Below are positions 54,539-62,878 of a stretch of DNA of 64,000 nucleotides, piece after piece. The first letter of the stretch is position 1; every line of letters begins with the position of its first letter. The notes under the pieces were generated by a model. It was not told the DNA's origin and made no database searches. It saw nothing but the letters and a program-made list of their open reading frames with translations. Source of the DNA: Planctomycetota bacterium (GTDB taxonomy: Bacteria; Planctomycetota; UBA1135; GCA-002686595); the NCBI GenBank assembly GCA_002683825.1, contig NYUD01000072.1:1-64000 (forward strand), in the 5' to 3' direction. The translations under genes were made by a program, and so were the position numbers.

Positions 54539-55228
54539 ATGAAGAAGACCCTGATATTCGCAACCTGCCTCGCCGTCGCCTCGACGGTCGCGGCCCAGAA
54601 GAACGCAACAGCTCCCCCGACGCTCGCCTCCGGCAGCGGTACCGACCACACGGGACAGACGATCGTCCCCGCGACGGTCATCTCCTCGAGCACCTTCGAC
54701 GGCAGCACAGAGACGGTCGTCAGCGTCGCCGGCGAGCAGAGCTGGGACCTCCAAGGCGATCCCTCCAACACCGTTCTCTCCCTCGACATCGGCGCGGGCG
54801 AGGCCGTCACGGGCCTCGGCTGGGACGTCAGCTGCACGACCGTCGGCGGTAGCTGGTTGAACGAGGCCCAGTTCGCGTTCGGCCCCAACGGCGGCGCCGT
54901 CGAAGTGTTCCTCACTCCCTCCCCGACGGGCGGTCCCGGCACGGAATCCAACTCGAGCCCCGTCCTCATTCTCGCTGATCTGGGAATTCCGGACATCGTC
55001 TGCCCGGATGGAACGCTGCTGATCGAGCTCGACGAGACCTTCGACGACGCGGCCGACGCGGTCGACGCCGACTGGACAGCCGGTGGGGTCACCATTCAGC
55101 ACACCGGCGGCGGCGGTGGCGGCGGTGTTCCGACGGTCAGCCAGTGGGGTCTCATGATCCTTACAGCCCTCCTGTTCGGCGGTGTCGTCTGGCGTAGCGT
55201 CAGCCGCAAGACCGCCACGGCGAGCTAG
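54539..55228 (+). CDS. IPTL-CTERM sorting-domain surface protein
   Basis: 229 residues. N-terminal Sec signal (KKTLIFATCLAVASTVAAQ), a Thr/Ser/Gly-rich, acidic beta-type body with few Cys, and a poly-Gly spacer. The C-terminal sorting signal follows: VPTVSQWG (residues 197-204), a hydrophobic helix and a basic end (VVWRSVSRK). This tripartite tail is the IPTLxxWG-CTERM class recognised by exosortase H. It lies 313 bp downstream of the xrtH pair with its own sigma-54-type promoter and a strong terminator, i.e. monocistronic. Probably an abundant secreted or surface-anchored protein; function unknown. Confidence 0.9.
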   Translation: MKKTLIFATCLAVASTVAAQKNATAPPTLASGSGTDHTGQTIVPATVISSSTFDGSTETVVSVAGEQSWDLQGDPSNTVLSLDIGAGEAVTGLGWDVSCTTVGGSWLNEAQFAFGPNGGAVEVFLTPSPTGGPGTESNSSPVLILADLGIPDIVCPDGTLLIELDETFDDAADAVDADWTAGGVTIQHTGGGGGGGVPTVSQWGLMILTALLFGGVVWRSVSRKTATAS

Positions 55229-55283
55229 TCTTCGCTCGCTCCGGTTTCTTACCCGAGGTTGGGGGAAACCGAGTTCATCCGCA

Positions 55284-55323
55284 CGCGCCCTGGTCCTGGC
55301 GGCCAGGGCGCGTTTTTTTTTTT
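55284..55323 (+). terminator. Strong rho-independent terminator
   Basis: Perfect 10-bp stem CGCGCCCTGG / CCAGGGCGCG, loop of 9 bases, then 11 consecutive T. It closes the IPTL-CTERM transcript. It also rules out the TTG track start of the next gene. Confidence 0.92.
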
Positions 55324-55348
55324 GCCCGTGCTCTGCCCGAAGCGGCCC

Positions 55349-57094
55349 GTGGGTACGATCACACGCGCCTTGGATTCTCGCGTTCTTCCTGGGGTCGCAA
55401 TCGCCCTGGCCCTGGCCCCCGGCTGCGGGGGGTCCTCCACCCCGCCCCCGGTGTATGAACCGGCGAACTCGGCGAACTCGGCCGACGAGGCCAGCGGCTC
55501 CCCCTGGTTTCGCGAGGTGCACGAAGAGGTCGGGATCGACTTCGTTCACGTGTCCGACGCGGGGGGAGCGCTGCGACGCTTTCCCGAGATCATGGGTGGC
55601 GGTGCGGCACTGGCCGATCTCGAGGGCGACGGCGACCCCGACCTGTACCTGGTGCAGTCCGGGGAACTGGATGGGCCCGCGCCCGGCTCGCCGGTCAACC
55701 GGCTCTTTCGAAATGGGGGCGCAGGTCGGTTCACCGACATCACCGAAGAGAGTGGCAGCGGCGATCCCGGGTACGGCATGGGGGTCGCGCTGGGGGACGT
55801 CGACAACGACGGTGCTCTCGACCTCTACGTCACGAACGTGGGGCCCAACGTGCTGCTCTTGAACCGCGGCGCCCTCACCTTCGAGGACCGCTCGGAACGG
55901 GCCGGGGTCGACCAGCGGGCCTGGAGCACCAGCGCGGCGTTCTTCGACCTCGACGTCGATGGCCGGCTGGATCTCTTCTGTTGCAACTACGTCGACTGGT
56001 CGCTCGGGGGGGAGCTGGCGTGTTCGACCGCGGCGGGACGCCCCGACTATTGCAGTCCCAATAGCTACGATGCACCGGTAGCCGATTCCCTCTATCGCAA
56101 CGAGGGCGGCGGGCGCTTCACGGATGTTTCCGCGGCGGCGGGTCTCTTCGCGCGACGGGGGAACGGACTGGGCGTGGTCTGCGGCGATTTCGACGGGGAC
56201 GGCGCGATCGACATCTTTGTCGCCAACGATCAGATGGAGAACCACCTCTGGCACAACGGGGGCGATGGGACGTTCACCGACATCGCGGGAGCCAGCGGCT
56301 GTGCGGTCGATCAGCACGGCCAACCGAAGGCGGGCATGGGGACGCTGGCCGAGGATGTGGACGGCGACGACGACCTCGACGTGCTCGTCGTCAATCTACG
56401 GGCACAGGCGGATTCCTTCTTTCGCAATGAAGGCGCCTACTTCAACGACGACACGGCGGCCGTAGGGCTCGGCGGGGCGAGCCGCCCCTTTACGCGCTTC
56501 GGTGTCGGCTGGGTGGATTTCAACAACGACGGCTTCTTCGATCTCTACCAGGCCAACGGCCGCGTCGCGATATCCTCCGAGCTCCATGCGCGTAGCGACG
56601 ACCCCTACGCGGAACCCAACCTGCTCTTCACCGGCCAATCCGGTGGGCGCTTCGATGTTTCCGAACACGAAGGAGGTGTTCCTTCCGGACTTGAACTCGT
56701 GCACACGAGTCGCGCCGCAGCCTTCGGGGACATCGACGGCGACGGCGGGATGGACGTCGTCGTGGTCAATCGCGATGCGTTTGCTTACGTCCTGCGCAAC
56801 GTGGTGCCCGATCGGGGGCATTGGGCGCGATTCCGCGTGCTGGACGGCAACGGCCGCGATGCGCTGGGCGCCGAGCTGCGGATCGAGATCGAGGGGCGCA
56901 GCCTGCGGCGCGACGTGAAGTCGGCCTACAGCTATTGCGCAGCCAACGATCCACGCGTGCACGTCGGGTTAGGAGACGTCGCGAACATCCGCCGCGTGCG
57001 CGTGCGCTGGCCGGGGGGTCGTGAGGAATCCTTCGGTCCCTTCGAGGTCGACCGCGATCACATCCTGCGGGCCGGCGAAGGTACAGAGCGATGA
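55349..57094 (+). CDS. FG-GAP/VCBS repeat lipoprotein with ASPIC/UnbV domain (copy 2)
   Basis: 581 residues from GTG at 55349, the start that lies after the terminator and gives a lipoprotein signal (ALALAPGC). The propeller repeats ([61 protein letters not shown]) and the C-terminal SAYSYCAANDPRVHVGLG match copy 1 and copy 3. It overlaps the following TPR gene by ATGA. The start is the least certain part; TTG at 55370 is an alternative. Confidence 0.87.
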   Translation: MGTITRALDSRVLPGVAIALALAPGCGGSSTPPPVYEPANSANSADEASGSPWFREVHEEVGIDFVHVSDAGGALRRFPEIMGGGAALADLEGDGDPDLYLVQSGELDGPAPGSPVNRLFRNGGAGRFTDITEESGSGDPGYGMGVALGDVDNDGALDLYVTNVGPNVLLLNRGALTFEDRSERAGVDQRAWSTSAAFFDLDVDGRLDLFCCNYVDWSLGGELACSTAAGRPDYCSPNSYDAPVADSLYRNEGGGRFTDVSAAAGLFARRGNGLGVVCGDFDGDGAIDIFVANDQMENHLWHNGGDGTFTDIAGASGCAVDQHGQPKAGMGTLAEDVDGDDDLDVLVVNLRAQADSFFRNEGAYFNDDTAAVGLGGASRPFTRFGVGWVDFNNDGFFDLYQANGRVAISSELHARSDDPYAEPNLLFTGQSGGRFDVSEHEGGVPSGLELVHTSRAAAFGDIDGDGGMDVVVVNRDAFAYVLRNVVPDRGHWARFRVLDGNGRDALGAELRIEIEGRSLRRDVKSAYSYCAANDPRVHVGLGDVANIRRVRVRWPGGREESFGPFEVDRDHILRAGEGTER

Positions 57095-58503
57095 GCCGGC
57101 GCTCCATCCTCGTTGTGGCTGCGCTGCTCTTGTCGGCGGGGGGGGGCGGCTATCTGGCCTACCAGCGGGCCGGACCCATGCCAAAGCCGCCGGCGGACAT
57201 CGAAACCCTCGACCCCCTGCTGCGCCGACGCATCGAGCAAGAGCTTGTCCGCGTCGGGAACCGTCGCCGTTCCACCCCGGCCTGGCGGCGTCTCGGCATG
57301 GTTTACGAGGCGAACGCCCTGTATGGGGATGCGGCGCGGTGCTACGAGCACATCCTGTCGGAGCGGCCGAACGACGGCGAGAGCTTGCACCGCCTCGCCC
57401 GCGTGCAGGAGCGCATGGGCGATCTTTCCCGCGCCCGTTCGACCATGGAGCGCTCGGCCCTGGCGGAGCCCGGCTATGCCGCTTCCTGGTGCCGACTCGC
57501 GCTGTGGTCGCTCGATCTCGGCGAGCACGAGGCGGGGGCGGCGGCACTCGAGAAGGCGCGTGCGTTGACACCCGATGACCCCACGATTCACTTCATCGAC
57601 GTACGCCTCGCGCTCGCGCGGCGATCGCCGGACACGGCCATCTCTCTCCTGGAACGCGGGGGGCTTCTGGAAGGAGCTCAGGCGCCGTACGGTTTTCACC
57701 TCCTGTCGAATGCCCGCAGACAGGCGGGCGATATCGAGGGGGCGGCTGCGGCCCATGCGAAGGGTGACGGCAGCCGCCTGCGTTTCTCGGACCCGTGGAC
57801 GCAAGAGATGCAGCGCTGGCAAACGGGCTATGCGGCGATGCGTCGCAGCGCCGGTAGGCACGTCCTGGCGGGGCGCTTCGCCGTCGCGCAGCAACTCCTG
57901 GAACAGGTGCTCGCCGAGGACCCGCTCGATGTGCGCAGTCTCAACATGCTCGCGGTCTGTCGAATAGAGCAGGGAGATCCGGGCGCTGCGATGGAGATCC
58001 TGACGCGGTTGCTCGCGATCGACCCCGTACATCACGACGGCGCCTTGAACTTCGTTCGCGCCCTTCTGCGCCACGGCAGCGCGGACGGCGAAGTCTCTCG
58101 CGCGGCCTTTGAGCGTTTGCAGCGTGCGCTGGAGCTGCGTCCCTCCGAGAGCATGGGGTGGCGTCTCATGGCGTCCCTCGAGGAGGCGCTAGGGCGTCCC
58201 GACGAGTCACTCGAGGCCATGGAGCGGGCGATGGCGCTCGAACCCGCGGCGACCGACATCCGTTTGAAAGCCGGCTACACCGAACTCAAGAAGGGCGCAT
58301 TCGACGATGCGCTGGAGCGCTTTCGCGGTTTGAAGGAAACCCATCCCGAACTGACCGAAGCTTGGTTCGGAGAAGTGGCGACCCTGGTGTACGCGGGACG
58401 GGCGAGCGCAGCCCGCACGGCCCTGGAAGAACTGTCGCAACGATCGGACGCGGACCCAGAGCGTCTTGCGCAACTCGCAAGCGCCGTGGCCGGGCTGCGG
58501 TGA
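57091..58503 (+). CDS. Membrane-anchored TPR protein (UnbV partner 2)
   Basis: 470 residues with an N-terminal signal-anchor (ILVVAALLLSAGGGGYLAY) and TPR units throughout, e.g. GMVYEANALYGDAARCYEHILSERP. It is a paralogue of the TPR protein at 8427-9902: same anchor layout, same GMVYEAN segment, and a similar central DP-rich junction. Here it follows its UnbV partner, whereas in copy 1 it precedes it. Convergent with the response regulator. Confidence 0.85.
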   Translation: MSRRSILVVAALLLSAGGGGYLAYQRAGPMPKPPADIETLDPLLRRRIEQELVRVGNRRRSTPAWRRLGMVYEANALYGDAARCYEHILSERPNDGESLHRLARVQERMGDLSRARSTMERSALAEPGYAASWCRLALWSLDLGEHEAGAAALEKARALTPDDPTIHFIDVRLALARRSPDTAISLLERGGLLEGAQAPYGFHLLSNARRQAGDIEGAAAAHAKGDGSRLRFSDPWTQEMQRWQTGYAAMRRSAGRHVLAGRFAVAQQLLEQVLAEDPLDVRSLNMLAVCRIEQGDPGAAMEILTRLLAIDPVHHDGALNFVRALLRHGSADGEVSRAAFERLQRALELRPSESMGWRLMASLEEALGRPDESLEAMERAMALEPAATDIRLKAGYTELKKGAFDDALERFRGLKETHPELTEAWFGEVATLVYAGRASAARTALEELSQRSDADPERLAQLASAVAGLR

Positions 58504-58608
58504 CAACCGCACCCCGCTCGTCGGGCGGCTCGGGAGCTTCCTCGCGCCGACCGGCCGGCACCGGACGTTCAGAGCGGTTTGCGATCCATGCGCGCTGACG
58601 AGCCCGCG

Positions 58609-59943
58609 TTACTCTTCTCCGTCCTTGTCCGGGTGCTCTCGGGACGGCATCGCCGCGAGCTTGCGCCACAGGGTCGAGCGATCGATGCCGAGTGCCTGCG
58701 CCGCTTTCCCCCGATTGCCGCCGGCGGCCTCGAGAGCGCTCAGAATCGCGTTTTGCTCGATCTCGCGCAGCGTAAGGGCTTGCGTCGCGGACTTGTGTTG
58801 TTCCGTGGACGTCGCACCGCCCAGGGATGACTGGAGGTTCATGTGCTGGGGCTCGATCTTGCCTTCGCCTGCAAAGACGAGGGCGCTTTGCACGACGTTC
58901 TTCAGCTCGCGCACGTTGCCGGGCCAATCGTGCCCCTCGAGCACGGCTACCGCTTCAGGTGTGAATCCGGGCGCTCCTTCCGAGAGGAAGTGCTGGACCA
59001 GGTCGGCGATGTCCTCCCGTCTTTCGCGCAGAGGGGGCAGAAAGAACTCGATGCCACGCAGACGGTAGTACAGATCTTCGCGGAGCTTGCCGGATCGCAT
59101 CATCTCGGCCGGAGGCTGATTCAGGGCGGCGAAGAAACGCACCGAAACGCGGCGGCTTTTCTGCATACCGACGGGGCGCACCTCGCCATCGTCGATGACG
59201 CGCAAGAGCTTGGCCTGGTGCTCCATGGCCATCGAACTCAGCTCGTCCAGAAACAACACACCGCCGTCGGCCGCTTCGAGCAGGCCGACGTGATCCTGGA
59301 CCGCGCCCGTGAAGGCGCCCTTCTTGTGTCCGAAGAAGTGGCTCTCGAAGAGCTCGGGAGGCGTGGCCGCGCAGTTGTGGGCGATGAAGGGGGTGTCGGC
59401 GAACTTGCCGCTCTTGTGGACGGCCCGGCTGACCACTTCCTTCCCCGTACCCGTCTCTCCCGTGATCAAAAGGTTCACGTCACAACGCGCTGCGAGCGTG
59501 ACGAGGTGACGAACCTCCACGAGCGCCGGGCTGCGGCCGCGGATCGTGGCTGCGGCGCTCTTCGGCTCGGCCTTGTCGGAACGCGGCGTCAGGAGGGCCC
59601 TCGCCACGGCGTTGGAAATCGACTCGGGGGTGAAGGGCTTCAGGACGTAGTTGTGGGCGCCCTGGCGGATCGCCTCGACGACAAGTACCACGTCCTCCTG
59701 CACCGAGACGACGATGACCGGTAGCTCGGGCCATCTCTGGCGGACGCGGCTGAGCAGGCCCATTCCGTCGAGCTTCGGCATCTGCAGGTCGCTCACGATG
59801 AGATCGGGCACCTGCTTCTCGATGCAGAGCAGGGCCTCGATGCCGTCGGTCGCGGTGCGTACGGCGTGTCCCTCCCCTTCCAGGGTGAGTCGTGCGTACT
59901 CGAGACTCGAAGGATCGTCGTCGACAGCCAGGATCAGCGCCAT
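58609..59943 (-). CDS. Sigma-54-dependent NtrC-family response regulator
   Basis: 444 residues: receiver domain with acidic pocket VDDD and phospho-Asp52 (VSDLQMP), an AAA+ domain with GETGTGKE, sigma-54 contact loop GAFTGA and DGGVLFLDEL, and a Fis-type helix-turn-helix (NRGKAAQALGIDRSTLWRKL). The ATG at 59943 is one base after the stop of the sensor kinase. It activates transcription from -24/-12 promoters; the two such promoters in the window (IPTL-CTERM gene and clpB) are natural candidate targets. Confidence 0.95.
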   Translation of the reverse strand: MALILAVDDDPSSLEYARLTLEGEGHAVRTATDGIEALLCIEKQVPDLIVSDLQMPKLDGMGLLSRVRQRWPELPVIVVSVQEDVVLVVEAIRQGAHNYVLKPFTPESISNAVARALLTPRSDKAEPKSAAATIRGRSPALVEVRHLVTLAARCDVNLLITGETGTGKEVVSRAVHKSGKFADTPFIAHNCAATPPELFESHFFGHKKGAFTGAVQDHVGLLEAADGGVLFLDELSSMAMEHQAKLLRVIDDGEVRPVGMQKSRRVSVRFFAALNQPPAEMMRSGKLREDLYYRLRGIEFFLPPLRERREDIADLVQHFLSEGAPGFTPEAVAVLEGHDWPGNVRELKNVVQSALVFAGEGKIEPQHMNLQSSLGGATSTEQHKSATQALTLREIEQNAILSALEAAGGNRGKAAQALGIDRSTLWRKLAAMPSREHPDKDGEE

Positions 59944-59944
59944 G

Positions 59945-61213
59945 TCATCCGGTCGATAGTTTGGGCCGCGAGTCGGGTAAGGCAATTCGGAACGATGCGC
60001 CCGCATCGCAGGGAGAAAGGGAGAGGCTTCCCCCTAGAGATTCCATGAGACTGCGCGCCAGGTAAAGCCCCATCCCGTGTCCATTCGACTTGGTGGAATG
60101 TCCCGGTCGGAAGATGTGGCTTTCCATTCCGACGGCGATCCCAGGTCCCGTGTCGGTAACCAGGATTTCAATGCCGTGGCTCGCTTTTACTACGTGCACA
60201 CCCACCTCGCCTGTGCGATTCATCGATTCGGCTGCATTGAGGAGCAGGTTCGAAAGGACCTCTCTCAACACCTTGGCGGGCACGCGCAGGGCTTCTTCCT
60301 GCTCCCAGACGACGCGGCAACGAACCTCCGGATGGCAGAGCGTGAGCTCCGCGGTGGCCGCGTCCAGAACTTCGCGCAGATCGCTGTCAGCCTGCTCACA
60401 GGTCTCCGCTTGATCGTCCTGCGGCGGCTGTGCCTTCGATTTCAGGGTATCGAGGGCGAGTCGCTCGAGTTGGTCGATGGAGTCCTTCAGACCCCGCAGG
60501 GCAGCGTTGTCGCTCGCGGAGACGTCCTTGCCTCTCTCGATCAGGGAGCTGAAACCCCGCAGGCTGTGCACGGCGTTCTTGAGCCCATGACCGATGCGCG
60601 CGGTCTGGGCCCCGAGATCGGCCAGGGTCTGGGCGTCCGCGAGTTGCCCTTCGATGGCCTGCAACCTGTCTTGCTGTTCGACGAGCCGGGAAGAAAAGCT
60701 CTCCTGCCCCCTGACCCAGCTTCGCCGGACCCAGGCCGTCGCTGCTCCGACGATCACGAGGAAAGAGGTTTGCAGAACCAGGGGGGCGAGGATGTCTGTG
60801 AACCCCAGGAAGTACTGCTGGGCGAACAAGGCGAAGGCGCTCGCCAGCGTGACGCAGACCACGCTCAGAACGGAATGCCCGACCGCGGAGAGCAGGATCT
60901 CGAACCAGAAGCCGACCAAAAGGAGCGAGGTGCCGACGCCTCCCCCGAGGTAGGTCAAGACCGCCCAGGTCACGATGCCCAGCAGAGGGGCCAGTCGATT
61001 CGCGACCGGGTGCAAGGAGCGTGGCCCGGTCCGGACGAAGACGAAGGTGGCGAGGTTGATCAGGGCCGCCGCCCCGAGAACCACGAGGGACCCCGGCCCG
61101 GCCTGCAGCCACCCGGCCTGGACGTAAAGGAAAAGGCAGGCTTGAAAGAGAAAACTCGTCAAGCAGCGGAGACGAAGCCCCCGCTCGATCACATCTTGAG
61201 AAGCGTTCACCAC
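59945..61213 (-). CDS. Sensor histidine kinase, NtrB-like
   Basis: 422 residues from GTG at 61213, preceded by GGAGGAGG ten bases upstream; the much longer track ORF is a shadow of the opposite sulfatase gene. About five to six membrane helices fill residues 15-165. The phospho-acceptor H209 is in ARIGHGLKNAVHSLRGF and the HATPase has NLLLNAAESM, DTGPGI and GHGMGLYLARSL. No periplasmic sensor domain, so the stimulus is probably sensed in or at the membrane. Operon with the response regulator. Confidence 0.88.
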   Translation of the reverse strand: MVNASQDVIERGLRLRCLTSFLFQACLFLYVQAGWLQAGPGSLVVLGAAALINLATFVFVRTGPRSLHPVANRLAPLLGIVTWAVLTYLGGGVGTSLLLVGFWFEILLSAVGHSVLSVVCVTLASAFALFAQQYFLGFTDILAPLVLQTSFLVIVGAATAWVRRSWVRGQESFSSRLVEQQDRLQAIEGQLADAQTLADLGAQTARIGHGLKNAVHSLRGFSSLIERGKDVSASDNAALRGLKDSIDQLERLALDTLKSKAQPPQDDQAETCEQADSDLREVLDAATAELTLCHPEVRCRVVWEQEEALRVPAKVLREVLSNLLLNAAESMNRTGEVGVHVVKASHGIEILVTDTGPGIAVGMESHIFRPGHSTKSNGHGMGLYLARSLMESLGGSLSLSPCDAGASFRIALPDSRPKLSTG

Positions 61214-61300
61214 GCGATCCGCACCTCCTCCATCCCACCACGAAACGGGGAATCCTTCAATCCGGCCCAGCTTTGATAGATTCTCCTGGACGCGCCCGCG

Positions 61301-62878
61301 ATGCTCAAACTCCGCTTGCTTTCCACCCTGCTCGCCGCCCTCCTCGGGTCCTGCGGTGGACAGGCGGGAAAAGGGCATTCGGTCCTTCTGATCACGCTGG
61401 ATACGACCTCTGCGGGGGCTCTCTCGTGTTACGGGGCCTTGCCCGGCCTCACGCCGCACCTCGATCGTCTGGCGCGCGAGGGGGTCGTCTACGACAACGC
61501 GCGCACGGTCGCCCCCCTGACCGGGCCCGCGCACGCATCGATGCTGACGGGGCTCTATCCGCCCCGCCACGGGGTTCGGGTGAACGCTTCGATGGCCTTG
61601 CCGGAGGCCGCCAGGACCCTGGCAGAGGAGGTCGGGCCGCGGGGGGTGGCGACCGGGGCGGTCATCGCCGCTGCCGTCCTGGACCACAGCCTCGGATTCT
61701 CCCAGGGCTTTGCGGAATACGACGAGCCCGATGGGGAGGCCGGCGCTCCGCGGCAGGCAGCCATGGTCGCGCGCGGGGGGATCCGCTGGCTTCGAAAGAA
61801 GCCCGTCGGCGAGCCGTTTTTCTTGTGGCTGCACTTCTTCGATCCGCACCATCCCTACGAGCCGCCGCGGGCTTTCCTGGAGCGGGCGCAAGGGGACCCC
61901 TATCTCGGTGAAGTGGCCTACATGGATCACCACATCGGGAGGGTGCTGGAGGTTCTCGAGCAAGAGGGCCTTTTGGACGAGACCTTGATCCTCGTGGTCG
62001 GCGATCACGGCGAAGGGCGTGGGCTGCACGGAGAGGATACGCACGGCAACTGCGTCTTCGACTCGACCTTGCGGGTGCCGCTGGTGGTTCGCTACCCCGA
62101 CGGTTGGGGTGGGGGAGAGCGATATTCAGAGCCGGTGAGCGTGGTGGATGTCCAGCCCACCGTACTCGAGGCCTTCGGATTGGCCGCGCCTTCCAATGTC
62201 GATGGACGCAGCCTGTATCGGACTCTTCCGGACCCGGAGCGCGGCGTGTATTTCGAGAGCTATCTCGGCCACGTTTCGTTCGGGTGGAGCCACCTGGTCG
62301 GTTGGGCGGATCGAAAGGGCAAGTTCATTCACGGCAGTTCGCCCGAGTTCTACGTCTTGATGGACGATTCGCAGGAGCACAAGAACCGGATCTCCACGGT
62401 GGGCTCGGACGTCGGTCCTTACCGACGGAGCCTCGGAGAGGTGTGCGGTCGAGGGCGTCTCGAGCGGGGCGAGTTGCAGGACTCCCCCGAAGATCTCCAG
62501 GCGCAGATCGCGGATCTGGGCTACGCCGGAACGGATTCGGAAGTGACGCAGCTGCCGGACCCTCTGGACGGAAGCGACCGACCGAGTCCCCATGCGCGCA
62601 TCACAGAGGCGCGGGAGTTTCAGAAGGCGCACCTGCTGGTGAGTCAGGGCCGTTTCGCAGAAGCGCTTCCGATCCTCCTCGAGATGACCGAGGAGGACGG
62701 GACCAACCCCACCGCTCTCTATCTTCTTGGGCGCTGCCTGATGAAAGCGGAGAGATATCACGAGGCGATCGCGGCCTTCGAGCGAGCCATCGACCTGCGC
62801 GACGGGCGCTTCAGCGCCTGTCGCCTGAGGCTCGCGCGTTGCTACGAGGCCATCCGCATCACCGGCGAAGCTCGATAA
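61301..62878 (+). CDS. Sulfatase-superfamily lipoprotein with C-terminal TPR
   Basis: 525 residues: lipobox LLGSCGG, sulfatase/alkaline-phosphatase fold with LLITLDTTSAGALSCYG and LVVGDHGEGRGLHGE. The nucleophile segment APLTGPAHASMLTG has Thr-x-Pro-x-His instead of Cys/Ser-x-Pro-x-Arg, as in the other family member at 42.4 kb. The last 90 residues form TPR units (EFQKAHLLVSQGRFAEALPILLEM). Its 3' end overlaps the convergent UnbV gene by 20 bases. Substrate unknown. Confidence 0.85.
   Translation: MLKLRLLSTLLAALLGSCGGQAGKGHSVLLITLDTTSAGALSCYGALPGLTPHLDRLAREGVVYDNARTVAPLTGPAHASMLTGLYPPRHGVRVNASMALPEAARTLAEEVGPRGVATGAVIAAAVLDHSLGFSQGFAEYDEPDGEAGAPRQAAMVARGGIRWLRKKPVGEPFFLWLHFFDPHHPYEPPRAFLERAQGDPYLGEVAYMDHHIGRVLEVLEQEGLLDETLILVVGDHGEGRGLHGEDTHGNCVFDSTLRVPLVVRYPDGWGGGERYSEPVSVVDVQPTVLEAFGLAAPSNVDGRSLYRTLPDPERGVYFESYLGHVSFGWSHLVGWADRKGKFIHGSSPEFYVLMDDSQEHKNRISTVGSDVGPYRRSLGEVCGRGRLERGELQDSPEDLQAQIADLGYAGTDSEVTQLPDPLDGSDRPSPHARITEAREFQKAHLLVSQGRFAEALPILLEMTEEDGTNPTALYLLGRCLMKAERYHEAIAAFERAIDLRDGRFSACRLRLARCYEAIRITGEAR

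Noticed and set aside
55259-55348. TTG start of the second UnbV gene
   Set aside because: It would translate through the strong IPTL terminator hairpin and its T-run (FFFL), so a later start is preferred.
61214-62044. N-terminal extension of the histidine kinase ORF
   Set aside because: It is antisense to the sulfatase-TPR gene; a strong ribosome site supports the GTG at 61213 instead.
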